From Chrysemys picta bellii (Eukaryota; Chordata; Testudines; Emydidae): a stretch of DNA of 64,000 bases. The notes under the pieces are model-generated. The model did not search any database. It saw only the letters and a list, made by a program, of their open reading frames with translations, and had not been told where the DNA came from. The DNA is taken from contig NC_088800.1 of assembly GCF_011386835.1 (NCBI RefSeq), positions 17,818,572 to 17,882,571 of the forward strand, given 5' to 3'. The position numbers and the translations under genes are program-made. Below are positions 1 to 11,824 of the stretch, piece after piece; the stretch's first letter is position 1; every line of letters begins with the position of its first letter.

Positions 1-1126
1 AGAGAGAGAAGTGTTACACAGTAACCATGCACACACACTAAAGAGATGTTCCTACCAAAAAGACAGGGGTGACTACAGGTAGGGTAGGTATGCCCCAGAA
101 GAAATCAGAGGATTTCTTATTTGCCTGCAAGAAGGAAAGAAACCCTTTAAAAGAGTTACTTATAGATTAAGTAAACTGAATGTTTAGGGGTTTCCCTAAA
201 AGCTGAATCTTCAGACTTTTCTGAAGACTCTTTCATTGCTACAGATCTGATACAATGATGAGCATCTCCTAGAGTCTGCTACAATGAATCACCCTGATAG
301 ATTGTATATCATGTGCTCCATTATTAGTGTCAGAGAGAACAGGCAACGCACTCCTTTTAAGTGCTTTTTCTGCCGTTGCATGTTCTTTGGATGCTCAGTT
401 GGAGGATATCTACTTCTATAAAAAGGGTTTAATAAATGGCAAACTATACACTTTATAAAGTAAGGGTCCTATTCACAATTGACATGTGCCAAGAAAAATC
501 AAATTCATTTTAAGTGACAGTAATGTAGAGTTATTATTTACCTCTTGTGGGGTAAGTAGCTTTCTGTCTCTGACTTCATCTCCTCTTTCAAATGTTAGCT
601 TCCTCAACAGAAAAAAAGTCATTGAGATTTGCAGAGCACTCTGGGGATGCAGAGCACTATTTTAGTACCTAGCACTGTATCCTGTTTATTATTTTGCCCC
701 CAACTTCCATCCAGCCTCCTACCACAAATCTGGAAAGAACATGCCAACAGAAAAGTTCCCTCCACATCTGTCCCATTTTAAGGGTAAATGAAAGCCAGTT
801 CAAGTACTTTCAAGTGTGCCCTTAATTCACCAGTTATTGTATTATAAAGATTTTACATTTGTTTTTTCTTTGTAATGGACAGATTCGTTTTCATACTGAC
901 TCCCAGGACCAGCCTGGCAGTGGTTTCATTAATGCTGCCCACAATAAAACATTAACAAGGCTTTTAATTTTATTAAAATATCAACACCAGAAGAGTTAAA
1001 CACATCCTGGTTTCAATTAAAAAGAAATACAAACCCATTTCTTGACATCTGTATTTTTCTTTAGTGAGTCCTCTTCACATGCTAGTGTTTAAAGTGATGC
1101 AGTTTTTAGGTTCATAATAGTAACAG
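1..1126. other. Intronic, no recognised feature
   Basis: AT-rich unique sequence. The first ten bases are a short AG run. No repeat ends, tRNA boxes or splice-flanked open frames were seen. Confidence 0.5.
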
Positions 1127-1128
1127 TA

Positions 1129-1298
1129 CACCTCTACCTCGATATAACGCTGTCCTCGGGAGCCAAAAAATCTTACTGCATTATAGGTGAAACCGCGTTA
1201 TATCGAACTTGCTTTGATCCACCAGAATGCGCAGCTTCCCCCCAGAGCACTGCTTTACCACCTTATATCCAAATTTGTGATATATAGGGGTAGAGGTG
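1129..1298. mobile_element. Tigger-like (Tc1/mariner superfamily) miniature element
   Basis: The left end CACCTCTACCTCGATATAAC and the right end GGGGTAGAGGTG form an imperfect terminal inverted repeat. TA dinucleotides lie directly outside both ends (1127-1128 and 1299-1300), the target duplication expected for this superfamily. The interior repeats the GATATAACGC motif in inverse as GCGTTATATC near 1195. At 170 bp it is non-autonomous. Confidence 0.8.
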
Positions 1299-1309
1299 TA
1301 TTGTCACTA

Positions 1310-1595
1310 ACTATGTAGCACCTTCAATCCACAGATCTCAAAGTGCTTTACAAACAAATATAGTTCCATATCACAGAGAGGATGTGTGTCTGACCCATCA
1401 AATCCTTGTCTATGCCAGAAGTCCCACGATGAGGCCAACTCAAGTGACTAAGGCTTTGAAGATCAAGCCGCATCCTACAAGGTGCTCTGCACCTTGTATG
1501 ATCTCACAGGAAGCCTGTGGCAAAGTCTAGAATATATCCCAAAATCTGATCCCCACTTCTGTGCCTTAACCACAAGACCATACTTTACCTTCTTT
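1310..1595 (-). repeat. Decayed MIR-like SINE (interrupted)
   Basis: Reverse-oriented MIR blocks are visible: CACAGATCTCAAAGTGCTTT near 1330, then a later block ending TAACCACAAGACC near 1580. The middle is too diverged to align by eye. Confidence 0.5.
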
Positions 1596-1599
1596 TGGT

Positions 1600-2865
1600 C
1601 TGTTAAAACCACCACAATATTCTTAATTTTAAAAAAAATGAAACCACAGCAACAGATTTTTGATCTTGTGACTTAAACAGGGAGAGAGAGATGGGCATGG
1701 AGATGTTTTTTCTTGCTTTGATGGCCTCATTCAGCATTCTAGATCTCTAATAACAGTGGCCGTTCTCTCACACATGTGAAGAAATAAAGACAAGAGCCAA
1801 CAAGTTTAGTTTTGTCTCTAACAATATATATTTGCATGCTGAAAAAATAAGTTTAAGGAAGCCAGCTTAATTCACAAGCCTCATCAGGTTGTATCCCCCG
1901 GGGGCATGAAAGCAGCCTTTGCATTTGATTCATGCTACTGTAATAAATACACCATTTCCTATATAAAAAAGAAGCTCGTGACTAGCTCTTCGTTTTTATA
2001 TTTAAAGTCACAATAGCAACCAAAACTCAAGATAGAAGAGGAGCACTCAGTTCCTACCTGTGCAGGCTCAAAGCTGATGACTGTGACAGTATCCAGCACT
2101 GAGGCATTCTGGGCAGGCTTTTGAACAAACATATTCCTCTCTCAGCTCACAGCCAAAGAAAGGTGGCCATTCTTTCAGCCATCCATTTTATGACTGACAA
2201 ACACTTATCACGCTTAAAGAATATCCTCAAATGACCTTATCTATAGAGAAGAGGTTTTTAAGGCTGTGCAGAGGAGCTGTGCTGCTGGTGTCAAGTGAGT
2301 CCTTTTTTTATCTGGAAGGCCAAATGTTCCATGTGCCTTGCAATCAGGTACCAAATTAAATTATTTTCAGCCAAGTTTACAAGTGCAACTTCTAAAGCCC
2401 AGTGGATATATTACACCACCAAGAGTGGTAAAACCTGTTCATTTTCATAGGATTCTCTGCTTGGCAGAAATGTGGGATAACATAATCACTCCCCATAACT
2501 GGTCAAAACTACCACAAGAAATTGATGGCAGTATTTAAGCAGCTATTAGTGTTTCTAAGGCAAACACATAAAATGAAAGAATGACTGATCAGAGATGGAG
2601 ACACACCTCAATACTAACGCAAAAGTGACATTAATAAAACTGTTATAAAAATTTTTTACATTAAACTTGTGTGCGCCTTTACTGAAGCTTACAATATATT
2701 TATTATTACTTTCATATGTAGGGTGGTGGAGCAAATGTACCTCACATACATATAATTTTGTTTATGTAATTATATGAAATATTCAAGTTAAACAAAGGAA
2801 TTCCAGGAGGCTTCTACTTTGTCTCCTGACAAACAAAATGTCTGGAAGATAAACAGTCCTTAACC
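1600..2865. other. Intronic, no recognised feature
   Basis: Mostly AT-rich. A short purine tract occurs at 1680-1700. The open frame at 2338-2538 has no recognisable domain and no splice context. Confidence 0.45.
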
Positions 2866-2867
2866 AT

Positions 2868-3160
2868 AAAGTGGTTTGAGCACTGACCTGCTAAACCCAG
2901 AGTTGTGAGTTCAATCCTTGAAGGTAGGGTGACCAGATGTCCCGATTTTATAGGGACAGTCCTGATTTTTGGGTCCTTTTCTTATATAGGATCCTATTAT
3001 CCCCCACCCCTTGTCCTGATTTTTCACATTTGCTGTCTGGTCACCCTACTTGAGGGAGCCATTTACGGGGCAAAAATTTGCCTGGGGATTGGTCCTGCTT
3101 TAAGCAGGGGGTTGGACTAGATAACCTCTTGAGGTCCCTTCCAACACTGATATTCTATGA
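2868..3160 (+). mobile_element. tRNA-derived SINE with CR1-type 3' tail (turtle CryI-like), split by a hAT
   Basis: The head resembles a tRNA: an A-box-like TGGTTTGAGCACTG and a B-box-like GAGTTCAATCC near 2907-2917. The tail has GGGTTGGACTAGATAACCTC and ends TATTCTATGA, like the CR1 LINE 3' end. A tRNA head with a CR1-like tail is the layout of the turtle pol III SINE, which is thought to be mobilised by CR1. A hAT (2925-3048) lies between head and body. Confidence 0.82.
2925..3048 (+). mobile_element. hAT miniature element, TAGGGTGACCA family
   Basis: Terminal inverted repeats are TAGGGTGACCAGATGTCCC on the left and its near complement ending GGTCACCCTA on the right. The flanking 8-bp duplication is cttgaagg (2917-2924) against cttgaggg (3049-3056), 7 of 8 matching. 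The host is the SINE at 2868-3160, so the hAT is the younger insertion. A second copy, inverted, is at 60623-60745. Confidence 0.88.
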
Positions 3161-3164
3161 ACAT

Positions 3165-4530
3165 AAAACCATGTTTATTACCCCTAAAAGTGTTATACAA
3201 ACTCAGGAAAGCTGCATTTTAAACTTCACATTGCTTTAACTTTGTTCTAATTTCTTTTGTGCTGTGTTTAAAAGATGTATTTGTTACTGAAATTTGGGCT
3301 TTTATTAAGTATTTTGTATGACGTCTAATTGCTGTAACACATTGTAATTGTAAAGAGCTTGCATCAAGAGATAACAAATCACTAAGAGTACAGTGCTTTA
3401 TGTACCAACCTGGAATCTAGGACCTTATTAAACTAATTATAAGAAGCCATTTAAGTAGAATATTTATATTAATTGGGAATTAATTAATTACTGGTAGAGC
3501 TCAAGCAATTCTCTCACCCAACTCAGGCAGTCTTTTATATAAAAAACAGGAGCTTTTGGACTTTTTAACAACAGAACTGCATTTTCTGTCAAAATAACAA
3601 CATTGAAAAATTTATCTCAGAAAATGGACTGAATAAAAAAAAGTTAAAATAAACTTTAAAAGTTATCTGATGTTTTCCCGCCATGAGAAGAACAAAAGCA
3701 AGTAGAAGAGTGTGGCATATTCGTTAAGCAGACTGCATATTCAGGAACTGAAGGTGTCACCTAGGCCAACTCTGAAAGCATGGAGCTAATAAAAGATTAA
3801 TCTAAACTTCCCTGAAAGAGGTGTGTTTTCCTATACTTTCATAGAAATAGGAAGGAGAAGAGCATAAAAAACCTCTGAAGTGAGCATCTCTCACACAGAC
3901 ACACAAACCCTGCTTAAAAGCAAGCACTCCACAACTCATCCTGCCCATATCTACAATCACCTGCCATGACAGCTAAGAAGAACAGAAAAGACTCAAGAAG
4001 AGACCAGCCCAAGAAAAACCCCGCAACACGGATTGGTGAGAGAATGTTACCAAAACACTGCCAAGAGATTAGATTTAAAAAACAAACAGTTATGATGTCC
4101 ACTAACCAGCAGAGAATGCAAGCCCGTGCAAAATCTGTCTCCAAGAGCACAGTGGATGACAGCTAGCACTGTCCACGTTTCTGGGTGAGGGCAGATGATT
4201 GCCCCTTGGACTGTACTGAGGGAGCTTTGGACACACCTCTTGCTACATCTGTTAAGAAAAGCACATCTCCCCATGAGGCTTCTCAAAAGACACAGTATTT
4301 CCAAGCACTACCATTTAATGATCTTTCCTCCTTCCCCAGAGTAGTTCAGGCTTCAGAGCCATAACTAAGTCCTAAACTTAAAACATATTGAACCCCAAAT
4401 TTTCTCTGATGGTACAATCCAGTCATAATTATACCAAAATCTCAAGGAAAGAACATACAACATATTAACACTATGATATCACATCCTAATGCAAAAGTCT
4501 AACAACAAAATCGTGCATCATGGCTTGGAG
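3165..4530. other. Intronic, no recognised feature
   Basis: AT-rich, with a TAAT run near 3479-3490. Overlapping open frames on both strands at 3914-4304 lack recognisable domains and look fortuitous. Confidence 0.45.
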
Positions 4531-4532
4531 CC

Positions 4533-4660
4533 AGATTCAATACCCAATTAAGTCAATGGAAAGACTCCCACAGTGAAATCTTGGTCCCAGTAAAGTCCGT
4601 GGGAGTTTGGTGATAGATGTCAGTAGAGCAAGGACTTCAATGGCTTTGGATCAGGTCCTT
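4533..4660. repeat. Decayed palindromic element with AAGTCAATGG core
   Basis: AAGTCAATGGAAAGACTCCC is followed by GTCCGTGGGAGTTTGG and later GGACTTCAATGGC and GATCAGGTCC. This matches the scattered 'CCATTGACTTCAATGG' family seen elsewhere in the window. Confidence 0.45.
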
Positions 4661-4664
4661 AAGC

Positions 4665-6220
4665 AGCAGGGCGGGATACATGTGAGGCACAAAGCCAAGA
4701 CAAAAGGAAGGAAGGAACCAAGTACACATTTCAGCATCAACATTTTAACAATGCTACCTGTTGACTTGGTAAGAAACATATAATGTGCTGAACAACTTGG
4801 CCCAATACATGGTTCTCATTCTGACCTGAAGCACCCTAATCTTATCGTGATTTAACTAGCTTTTGTGTCTGTTGCATGAACCAAAGGTAGCGCCACTGAA
4901 CAGGAAAGCAAAACCCTGGCTTGATATGCAAACTCGCATGGGTGATCAGAGCTTAACTAAGTCATGCAGGTTTGGAAGTGCATTCTATTTACCATTCCAT
5001 ATGAGTAATAACAGAAAGCAGGTAAGTAATACCTTTGCTTATTATACACGAATACAAATGGTTTCAGGCAGTTTTTCATATGACAAGAATCTACTCTCTA
5101 GACAGTACTTAATAGTACTTACTTACTACAGCTGGAGCCATCCTACTCGAAGGCACATATACATAGAAAATTTCAGTCCTATTCCCAAACAAACTTAAAT
5201 AGTATCTGGATGCATTTCTGTTACTACTCATTGGCAAAAAATCTGCTGGAAATGTATTCTTCACCACATATCACCTGTGGTATGTTAGTTTAGCGGAAAG
5301 AATTTTACTTTAAACAAAAAGGTTAATAATTATAAGGGTAATAAGATAAACTGTAGTAACAAGGGGACATAAATCTTTATAAATAGTACATGGAGTACTA
5401 ACACCTAACAACAGGCCAGGAATGCTCCTAAATCTAGTTTTTTATGTGTATCTTTTCACTTTTAATTTGAAATGTATTGCAAAAAAAATAGTTAGAATTT
5501 TTTTTTTAAAGAGGCAATTTATATTGTGGACCAGTGTATAATGAAACTTGATGGTCCCTGTATAACTATCACTGAAAACTATTTAACTCATCGTTCCGTC
5601 ATGAAGTGGTAGCTAATTAATTCATACATTATAAAATGTGAAATGCTGCTGCAAGCTGAAGGCAAAAAAAATCTAGATTATTCTTTATAGTGTGCATTTT
5701 ATTTAACATTATTATTTTCATTCTTTCCTAACAATTACTACAATTAATTATCTTCAAGACATGAAATGTATCCTATTTATGGCTCTGTATAAATGATATG
5801 TAGCAATTAGGTTTTATTTTTTTAAAATGCAGTAAACCAGAAAACATTTCCACTTTAAAATATAACTACATAGCTGCAAGTAACAAGCAGAAAAGTGGGC
5901 TACATGATACTCTAAAAGATTGCTGTTCACAGTAAATGCAGATTCAGAAACATATCTGATGTTGTATTGTATTACCTTTCTATTAAATAAGCAATATAGA
6001 GAGTACAATATGAAAGAGAGTAAATCGTTTTGCTCCTGGCACTAATATTTTACACCTACATTAGAATTTGTTATATCTGGACACAACAGATAAAATAGAA
6101 ACACAGCTGTTGGCTGCTGTTTTTTTGTTCAGGCAGCAAAACTGAAACCAACATGAAAGTGAGGTTTTGCACTGGAGAAGTGTTTGTGCTCAAATGTTTA
6201 AAGGGACAAGTCATTACGTT
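4665..6220. other. Intronic, no recognised feature
   Basis: AT-rich with short A and T runs (for example near 5497). The open frame at 4863-5198 contains an AAGCAG|GTAAGT donor-like site at about 5021, but its protein resembles nothing I know. Confidence 0.4.
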
Positions 6221-6229
6221 CCTCTACCC

Positions 6230-6531
6230 CAGTGTTTCCCAAACTTGGGACGCCGCTTGTGAGGGAAAGAGCCTGGCGGGCCGGGCCGGTTTGTTTACCT
6301 GCCATGTCCGCAGGTTCGCTGCTCCAGGCCAATGGGAGCTGCTGGAAGGGGCAGACAGCACGTCCCTCGGCCCGTGATGCTTCCAGCAGCTCCCATTGGC
6401 CTGGAGCAGCAAACCGTGGCCAGTGGGAGCTGTGATCGGCCGGACCTGCGGATGCGGCAGGTAAACAAACCCAGCCCAGCCCGCCAGGGGCTTTCCCTAC
6501 ACAAGCGGCGTCCCAAGTTTGGGAAACACTG
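6230..6531. mobile_element. GC-rich palindromic hAT, CAGTGTTTCCC ends
   Basis: The ends CAGTGTTTCCCAAACTTGGG and CCCAAGTTTGGGAAACACTG are perfect inverted repeats. The 8-bp duplication ctctaccc (6222-6229 and 6532-6539) is exact. Much of the 302 bp folds back on itself: GTTTGTTTACCTGC on the left answers GCAGGTAAACAAAC on the right, and an arm pair holds a CCAAT box (6329-6333) and its inverse (6395-6399). No transposase is encoded; open frames here are by-products of the palindrome. Confidence 0.92.
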
Positions 6532-6544
6532 CTCTACCCTATTT

Positions 6545-7878
6545 TAAAAACTTTCCAAATATATAAACATTATTATTCACATAGCTAACATAAAACACTA
6601 TATAACCCAACTAAAAGTTGTGGGTGGACTATCCCAGACTCTCAAATTGCAAAGGATTATTCCGCCCTGCAATAGCTATTCATTAACTAAACAATTTATA
6701 AATTCAAATACACAACTGGTTTTTGCAGGACATCACAGAATTTGTTATCAATTTTTATACAAAAATGGTCTTTAATAGATAAGGTGTTGACACTAACTTT
6801 AGGTTTCCTCCAGTGGTTCTACATCAGGTACAACATGATTATTAAATTCCAACTGAGAATCAAACACACATCCTTTATTTTCAATCTGAAACTACTCTTC
6901 TAAGCAAGTCCTCAGTATTAGTAACAAAATAAAATAAAGTTGCTCTGTATGGTTTAACTTAATCCACATAATCGCATGCTGTTCAGATAACATAGGGCCC
7001 GACTGGGAGTTCTGTCTGTATCAAGAACACAGGATCAGATCCCTACAGTGAAAAACCTGACAGAAACACACAATGAGTCTGTCTTGCTTTTAAAAATATC
7101 CCAGTTCCTCGGTCCCCTTTGCACTCAGTTCCACTGCTGCCTCTCTTTTCCTCCAGCCAATTCATTTCAGTTTGTACTTAACAGATACCTGCATAAGGCT
7201 CAAGAATACATTACTTAAGCCCAAAGCCATGTGGAAGTGCCTTATAGTTAGTTGACATCATGTTCTTCCTTAAAATAATGTTATGATTCAGGCAGAAATG
7301 TTGTTTTTCTAAATGCACCTCATGTATAGTCTCTAAAGAAGTGAAAATTATTCTGAATAGAAGAACAACTAGGTTGCAGAGATGGAAGAATGTTTTACCT
7401 GAGCTGACTAGAAGCCCTAGAAACAGATGACTGAAACTTACATGAATCCTGTTAATTTCACAGCCACTCACCACTGAATAGCAGTGATGAAACTGACCAG
7501 ACTTGTTAACTTGACTTGAAAATCTTCATGTTTTTGGCTTTTTGTCCCAGTTTGGGAGAACAAATATTTCCAAAACCTCAACAATTTTCATGAAGTTGAA
7601 ATCAGGCTTCCTGGCCAGCTATACTTACATTCCTAAGTCACTTAGACATTCCTGAAAATTTTACCAAAGCCCCATAATTTGTAGGGCTCACATGTCACAC
7701 AGGAAGTGCCTCAGTCAATGGCCAACAGCAGTTCAACATGAAACAAACAAAAAGAATGCTTACTTAAGAATGTGGCGTAAAAACCAGGGCATGGAGCACA
7801 TGATCCTTTTTTGAAGAAACCAGCTCCTTCCTTGTCTGTTGTAACCATTTGAGATCTGATCTTATGGTCTCCCAACTC
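6545..7878. other. Intronic, no recognised feature
   Basis: Unique-looking AT-rich DNA. The minus-strand open frame at 7211-7474 has no recognisable domain. Confidence 0.45.
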
Positions 7879-7880
7879 TT

Positions 7881-8740
7881 ATAAGAACATAAGAATAACC
7901 ATACCGGATCAGACCAATGGCCCATCTCATTCAGTATCCTGTTTTACAACAGTGGCCTTGCCAGTGCCAGATGCTTCAGAGAGAATGAACACTACAGGGC
8001 AACTATTGAGCAATCCATTCTCTGGCATCCACTCCCAGTTTCTGGCAGTGAGAAGTTTAGGGACACTCAGAGCATGGGGTGGTGTTCCTGACCATCTTGG
8101 CTAATAGCTAGATCCCTGCGCGGATACCAATTTATATCCATGGAACCACAGGACTCTCCCAGGAACCACAGTAGCGAAAGGAGCAGAACGTGGGGCCGCT
8201 GCTCCCAGGAGCCATCGCCCCACGGCATCAGCTCCTCCGGTGCAGCTGTACGGCCCCCAGCCCCTCCCACTGGGGTGGGTACCAGGCGGCTGTCCCTGGT
8301 ACCCACCCGGTCACTCTCTTGTGTTCAAGCGGCGCGCATGCCCTAAGACAGGAGATGCATACACCTGTGTGGAAGAGCTGGGGGCAGGGCTGCGGCAGTA
8401 CAGACGCGTCAGAAGAGCTCCCGGTGCCGGGCGTTGGTCCTGGGAGCAGCAGCCCCACATTTTGCTCCTTTTGCCGCTGTGGTTCTTGGGAGAGCCCTGC
8501 GGTTCCGCAGATACCGATTTATAGCCACGGCTATCCACATCCACGGGTATAAATTTGATTCTGCGCCGGGTTCTACTAATAGCCATTGATGGACCTGTTC
8601 TCCATGAACTTATCTGATTCTTTTTTGAACCCAGTCACGCTTTTGGCCTTCACAACATCTCCTGTCAACAAGTTCCAAATGTAGCAACTTAAGTTGTTTC
8701 TAGTCAACTCAGAAAATCTGTCTTTAGCACTTTTTTCCTA
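7881..8740 (-). mobile_element. CR1 LINE 3' fragment, interrupted by a hAT
   Basis: The plus strand starts ATAAGAACATAAGAATAACC, the reverse complement of a common sauropsid CR1 3' terminus, and continues through GGATCAGACCAATGGCCCAT to GGCTAATAGC at 8108. It resumes at 8576 with CTAATAGCCATTGATGGACC and fades out near 8680-8740. The interruption is the hAT at 8109-8575. Only noncoding and extreme 3' LINE sequence is present. Confidence 0.82.
8109..8575. mobile_element. hAT non-autonomous element inside CR1
   Basis: The 8-bp duplication ctaatagc is exact (8101-8108 and 8576-8583). The left end TAGATCCCTGCGCGGATACC and the inverted right end TAGAACCCGGCGCAGAATC are imperfect terminal repeats, followed by similar AATTTATAnCC blocks. 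The GC-rich interior gives several overlapping open frames on both strands (8067-8586), none with a known domain. Confidence 0.85.
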
Positions 8741-8744
8741 AAAG

Positions 8745-9748
8745 AAAAAAAAAACTAAAAGAAAAGAAACCCAGACATACCTTAAGCTCACTGAAAAGAT
8801 AAGATTCTGGATATAATACCAATATGACTTCATTGAATATCTCGTAAAGCTCCAAAACAATACTAGAAGAAAGTTTATATATAAAGTATGAGGCATCTGC
8901 CAAAATGAAAGCAAAAACCTAGCAAACAGTATTTCAGATATGTTGATATATTGTGTATGGTCAGTTTCACTGTCCTTTCCTATGCTGTAGGCCGAAATCT
9001 TGAATACCAATCTTATTAAACTACAACTCTGAATTTATCCACTATATGTAACATTCCAGATGTTGTACCAGCTGGGAACAGGCCCTTAGGCCATCTTAGT
9101 TGATCTCTTAGTCACTTTCCAGCTTTTGCCAGGCATTCTTCCAAAAATATGAGGGAAAGTGTTAAAAACAGATGTCAGAATTAATGTTTTTTTCTTAGTG
9201 GTAGGAAATAGAGAAAACTTGCACCCACACCTATTTTATGAAATATGAATGTTGTCAACAACCATAAGTTAATTTAAAATTAAATCATAACACAGTAAAC
9301 TTAATTCTTACAGTGCTTTTTTGATAACAGGCCAGTCTCCATCAGTCTGTTCTTTGAAAATATTACACAGTCATTTGGATTTTTTCATTAAGTTGGAGAA
9401 AACCTCTGATGTTGTCAATGCACAAAAAGAAATGTATATCCCTCATTCTAAAAAAACAAAAGTAGCATAAAATGTAAAATGTAGACTAGAATGACTGTGA
9501 TTCACTATAAGCTTTATGAGAATGCTTAAATAACCATACATTATTAAACTAGTCTTGTGCATTGCTATATTGTGTGTAAAAGAAAGCATGATGGACATAA
9601 TCACGCAAGATGAGTTATTTCAACTTTCACTCACTACAACGTGAGTGGAAGGTGCTTGGTTCCTCCCAGGAGATGCTTGCTATCGTCAGGTATGGATCTG
9701 ATGGGAGTTTTGCCGTGTACTTCAAAAGGACTTAATTGAGAACTACAC
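8745..9748. other. Intronic, no recognised feature
   Basis: An A-rich run lies at 8738-8765. The rest is AT-rich with no recognisable repeat ends. Confidence 0.45.
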
Positions 9749-9750
9749 CT

Positions 9751-9866
9751 TGATCCCTGAATCACTTCTCCAAGTGTGTAACTTATGTGAACAGTCCCAC
9801 TGATGTCAATGGGACTACTCACATGAATTAAGTTATACATGTGCATAAAAGTATTTTCAGGGTCAG
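9751..9866. repeat. Decayed palindromic element (GTCAATGGGACTACTCAC type)
   Basis: CAGTCCCACTGATGTCAATG and GGGACTACTCACATG form the centre. GTGTAACTTATGTGAAC and ATGAATTAAGTTATACAT are its decayed arms. It belongs to the scattered palindromic family. Confidence 0.55.
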
Positions 9867-10160
9867 TTCGTAGACAGTCAGGTTTTGGGGGCAGGGACCA
9901 TCTGTTCTATATGGTCTGTATACAATCCTAAAAACATTCTGTTCACACTCACAGAAGTACTTAACAAAACCATGCAGAATGAATCTTCTGACAGACTTCA
10001 GCAAAAACTTTGTGCCCTATATAGTACTTTAAGTCTGCCTTGCAGCATATTTAAAAGGATGATTTGGGATGTGATTCGAAACTGCAGAGCTCTATACCCT
10101 GCTTTGGGACAATTTTTACACTGTCTCTTTGTACCTAAAGATTGGGCCCAATCTTTTAAA

Positions 10161-10519
10161 TAGGGTTGCCACCTTTCTAATGGCTGGTAACTGGACCCCG
10201 AAGGCCCCACCCCGCTCTGCTTCTTCCCCCACAAGGCACCACCCCCATCACTCACAGGGTCTTCATCAGCACAGCCGAGGCTGCCTTGCCCACTACCTGC
10301 AGGCTGCACAGGGCCACGCGCCACCGTGAGTTGCACAGGTAGCCTGGCCCCAGAGGTGGAGTGGCTGCTGCTGTTGCGACACCTCCTTCCTTCTGCTTAG
10401 GGTTGCCATCTTTTCAACAGATCAATAAAAACAGGACAACTGGGCTTGTCAAATGGCATCCGGACACACAAGCCGAAACCCAGACTGTCTGGGTGAAAAC
10501 AGGACGGGTGGCAACCCTA
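10161..10519. mobile_element. hAT element with a duplicated left end (TAGGGTTGCCA)
   Basis: It starts TAGGGTTGCCACC and ends GGTGGCAACCCTA. The 8-bp duplication cttttaaa is exact (10153-10160 and 10520-10527). A second left-end copy, TAGGGTTGCCATC, begins at 10398, so the last 122 bp would itself look like a complete small element. The bases before 10398 (cttctgct-like) do not match the right flank, so only the outer ends carry a duplication. Confidence 0.87.
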
Positions 10520-10529
10520 CTTTTAAACC

Positions 10530-11708
10530 AATTCTGTGATATAGTCTACTAAAAGACAGCAAGTCAATTTGACAGGAACATTGGATAGACAAGACTTTCA
10601 CTCCCTCCCTTCATATTCATTAGAACACAGAGCTGAAAATATGAGAAAAACAGAACATTTTCTAGCCTTAACATTAAAGCAGCAGAGGAGAATGAACATT
10701 AACTGGCAGATTCATGGCAAAAAGTATAAAAAAAATTGCAGAAGGAACAAAACTTCTCTTTGAATTGGAATGATAAAAAGGGAACAGCAGGCTTTGATTT
10801 AGCCCAAATAGTAAAATTTGCTCTTTAGGAACCAGTTCTGTTATGTATATTCACCTAGAATATTATCTTGCTATTGCAAATAGACACCTCCCCTCCACAC
10901 ATACAAAACAACATTTAAGGTGGCAGAATTGGGGTTTCAGAACATAATATTTACTCATAAGAGAATACATTTTGTACCATCTACTATTACTATCCAAAAG
11001 GCCAAATTACAAAAAACTGCCTTTAAGCCAGTGCATCCTATTACAAATATTGACATATATTTTTAAGTATTTAATTTTTGCAGTGTAAGCAATATGTGAA
11101 GCAAGTCTATTTTTGTAGGTGGTGTAACAACAAGAAGTATTCTGTTACAGTGCCTCGTACTGAAGTTAGAAGAGTTGGCTGAGGGAGTGGGGTTTGTTAC
11201 AACAGCTTAACTGCATACAAAATTAAAAGCACTCAGAAGAACTTCACTGATCCACAGGATACATAAATAATACAAAACATTATTCAGTTTCACTAAAGAT
11301 GCAATAGGAGATTACTAAAGAGAGGTCTATTTTGCTAAGACTTCATAATGTGCTGTGGCATAGCATGCAAATAATGAAGTAGCAAATCATTAGAACTAAC
11401 ATTATCAAAACTTAGTACATTTCATGATTTGTGCGTGTTTGGTCACTTACTTGCTAATTAAGAAAATTCTATTATTGTTAAGGAATCTGTCCATCATTGG
11501 TGCAACTTAGTGAGGTTTTTCTATGTGATGTGTTTTTCCTACAGCTTTTTGCATTTATTGCATCAGATTTGAAAATAGCTAAGGGTCTTTCCCTGAAGAG
11601 TAATGAAACAATAGGGGTGTTCATGTTCTCTAGTATTTATCCAATTTTTCACTAACTGCTTAACCTGGCATTAGACAATATTTCTGTTGGTGTATCTGTA
11701 AAACCTCA
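10530..11708. other. Intronic, no recognised feature
   Basis: AT-rich; the small plus-strand open frame at 10569-10763 looks random. Confidence 0.45.
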
Positions 11709-11710
11709 GT

Positions 11711-11822
11711 GCCTGATCCTGACCCCACTGAAGTCAGTGGCAAAACTCCCATTGACTTTAATGGTGTTGGGCCTGAACCAAAGCCTATTAAAATAAATGG
11801 GAGTTTTTGGATCAAGGCCTAA
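11711..11822. repeat. Decayed palindromic element (CCCATTGACTTTAATGG core)
   Basis: GCCTGATCCTGACCCCACTG, AAGTCAGTGGCAAAACTCCC, ATTGACTTTAATGG and GGGCCTGAACC make a near-palindrome of about 65 bp. A second, weaker half (AAATGGGAGTTTTTGGATCA) follows. Confidence 0.65.
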
Positions 11823-11824
11823 AT

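Noticed and set aside
2868..2920. Possible tRNA gene from A- and B-box-like sequence
   Set aside because: The cloverleaf is not complete and the sequence continues into a SINE body with a CR1-type tail.
4863..5198. 111-codon frame with a donor-like AAGCAG|GTAAGT
   Set aside because: No acceptor with a conserved protein segment, no recognisable domain, and the wrong strand for ADAMTSL3.
8067..8586. Cluster of overlapping frames on both strands
   Set aside because: They fall in the GC-rich non-autonomous hAT (8109-8575), with no domain.
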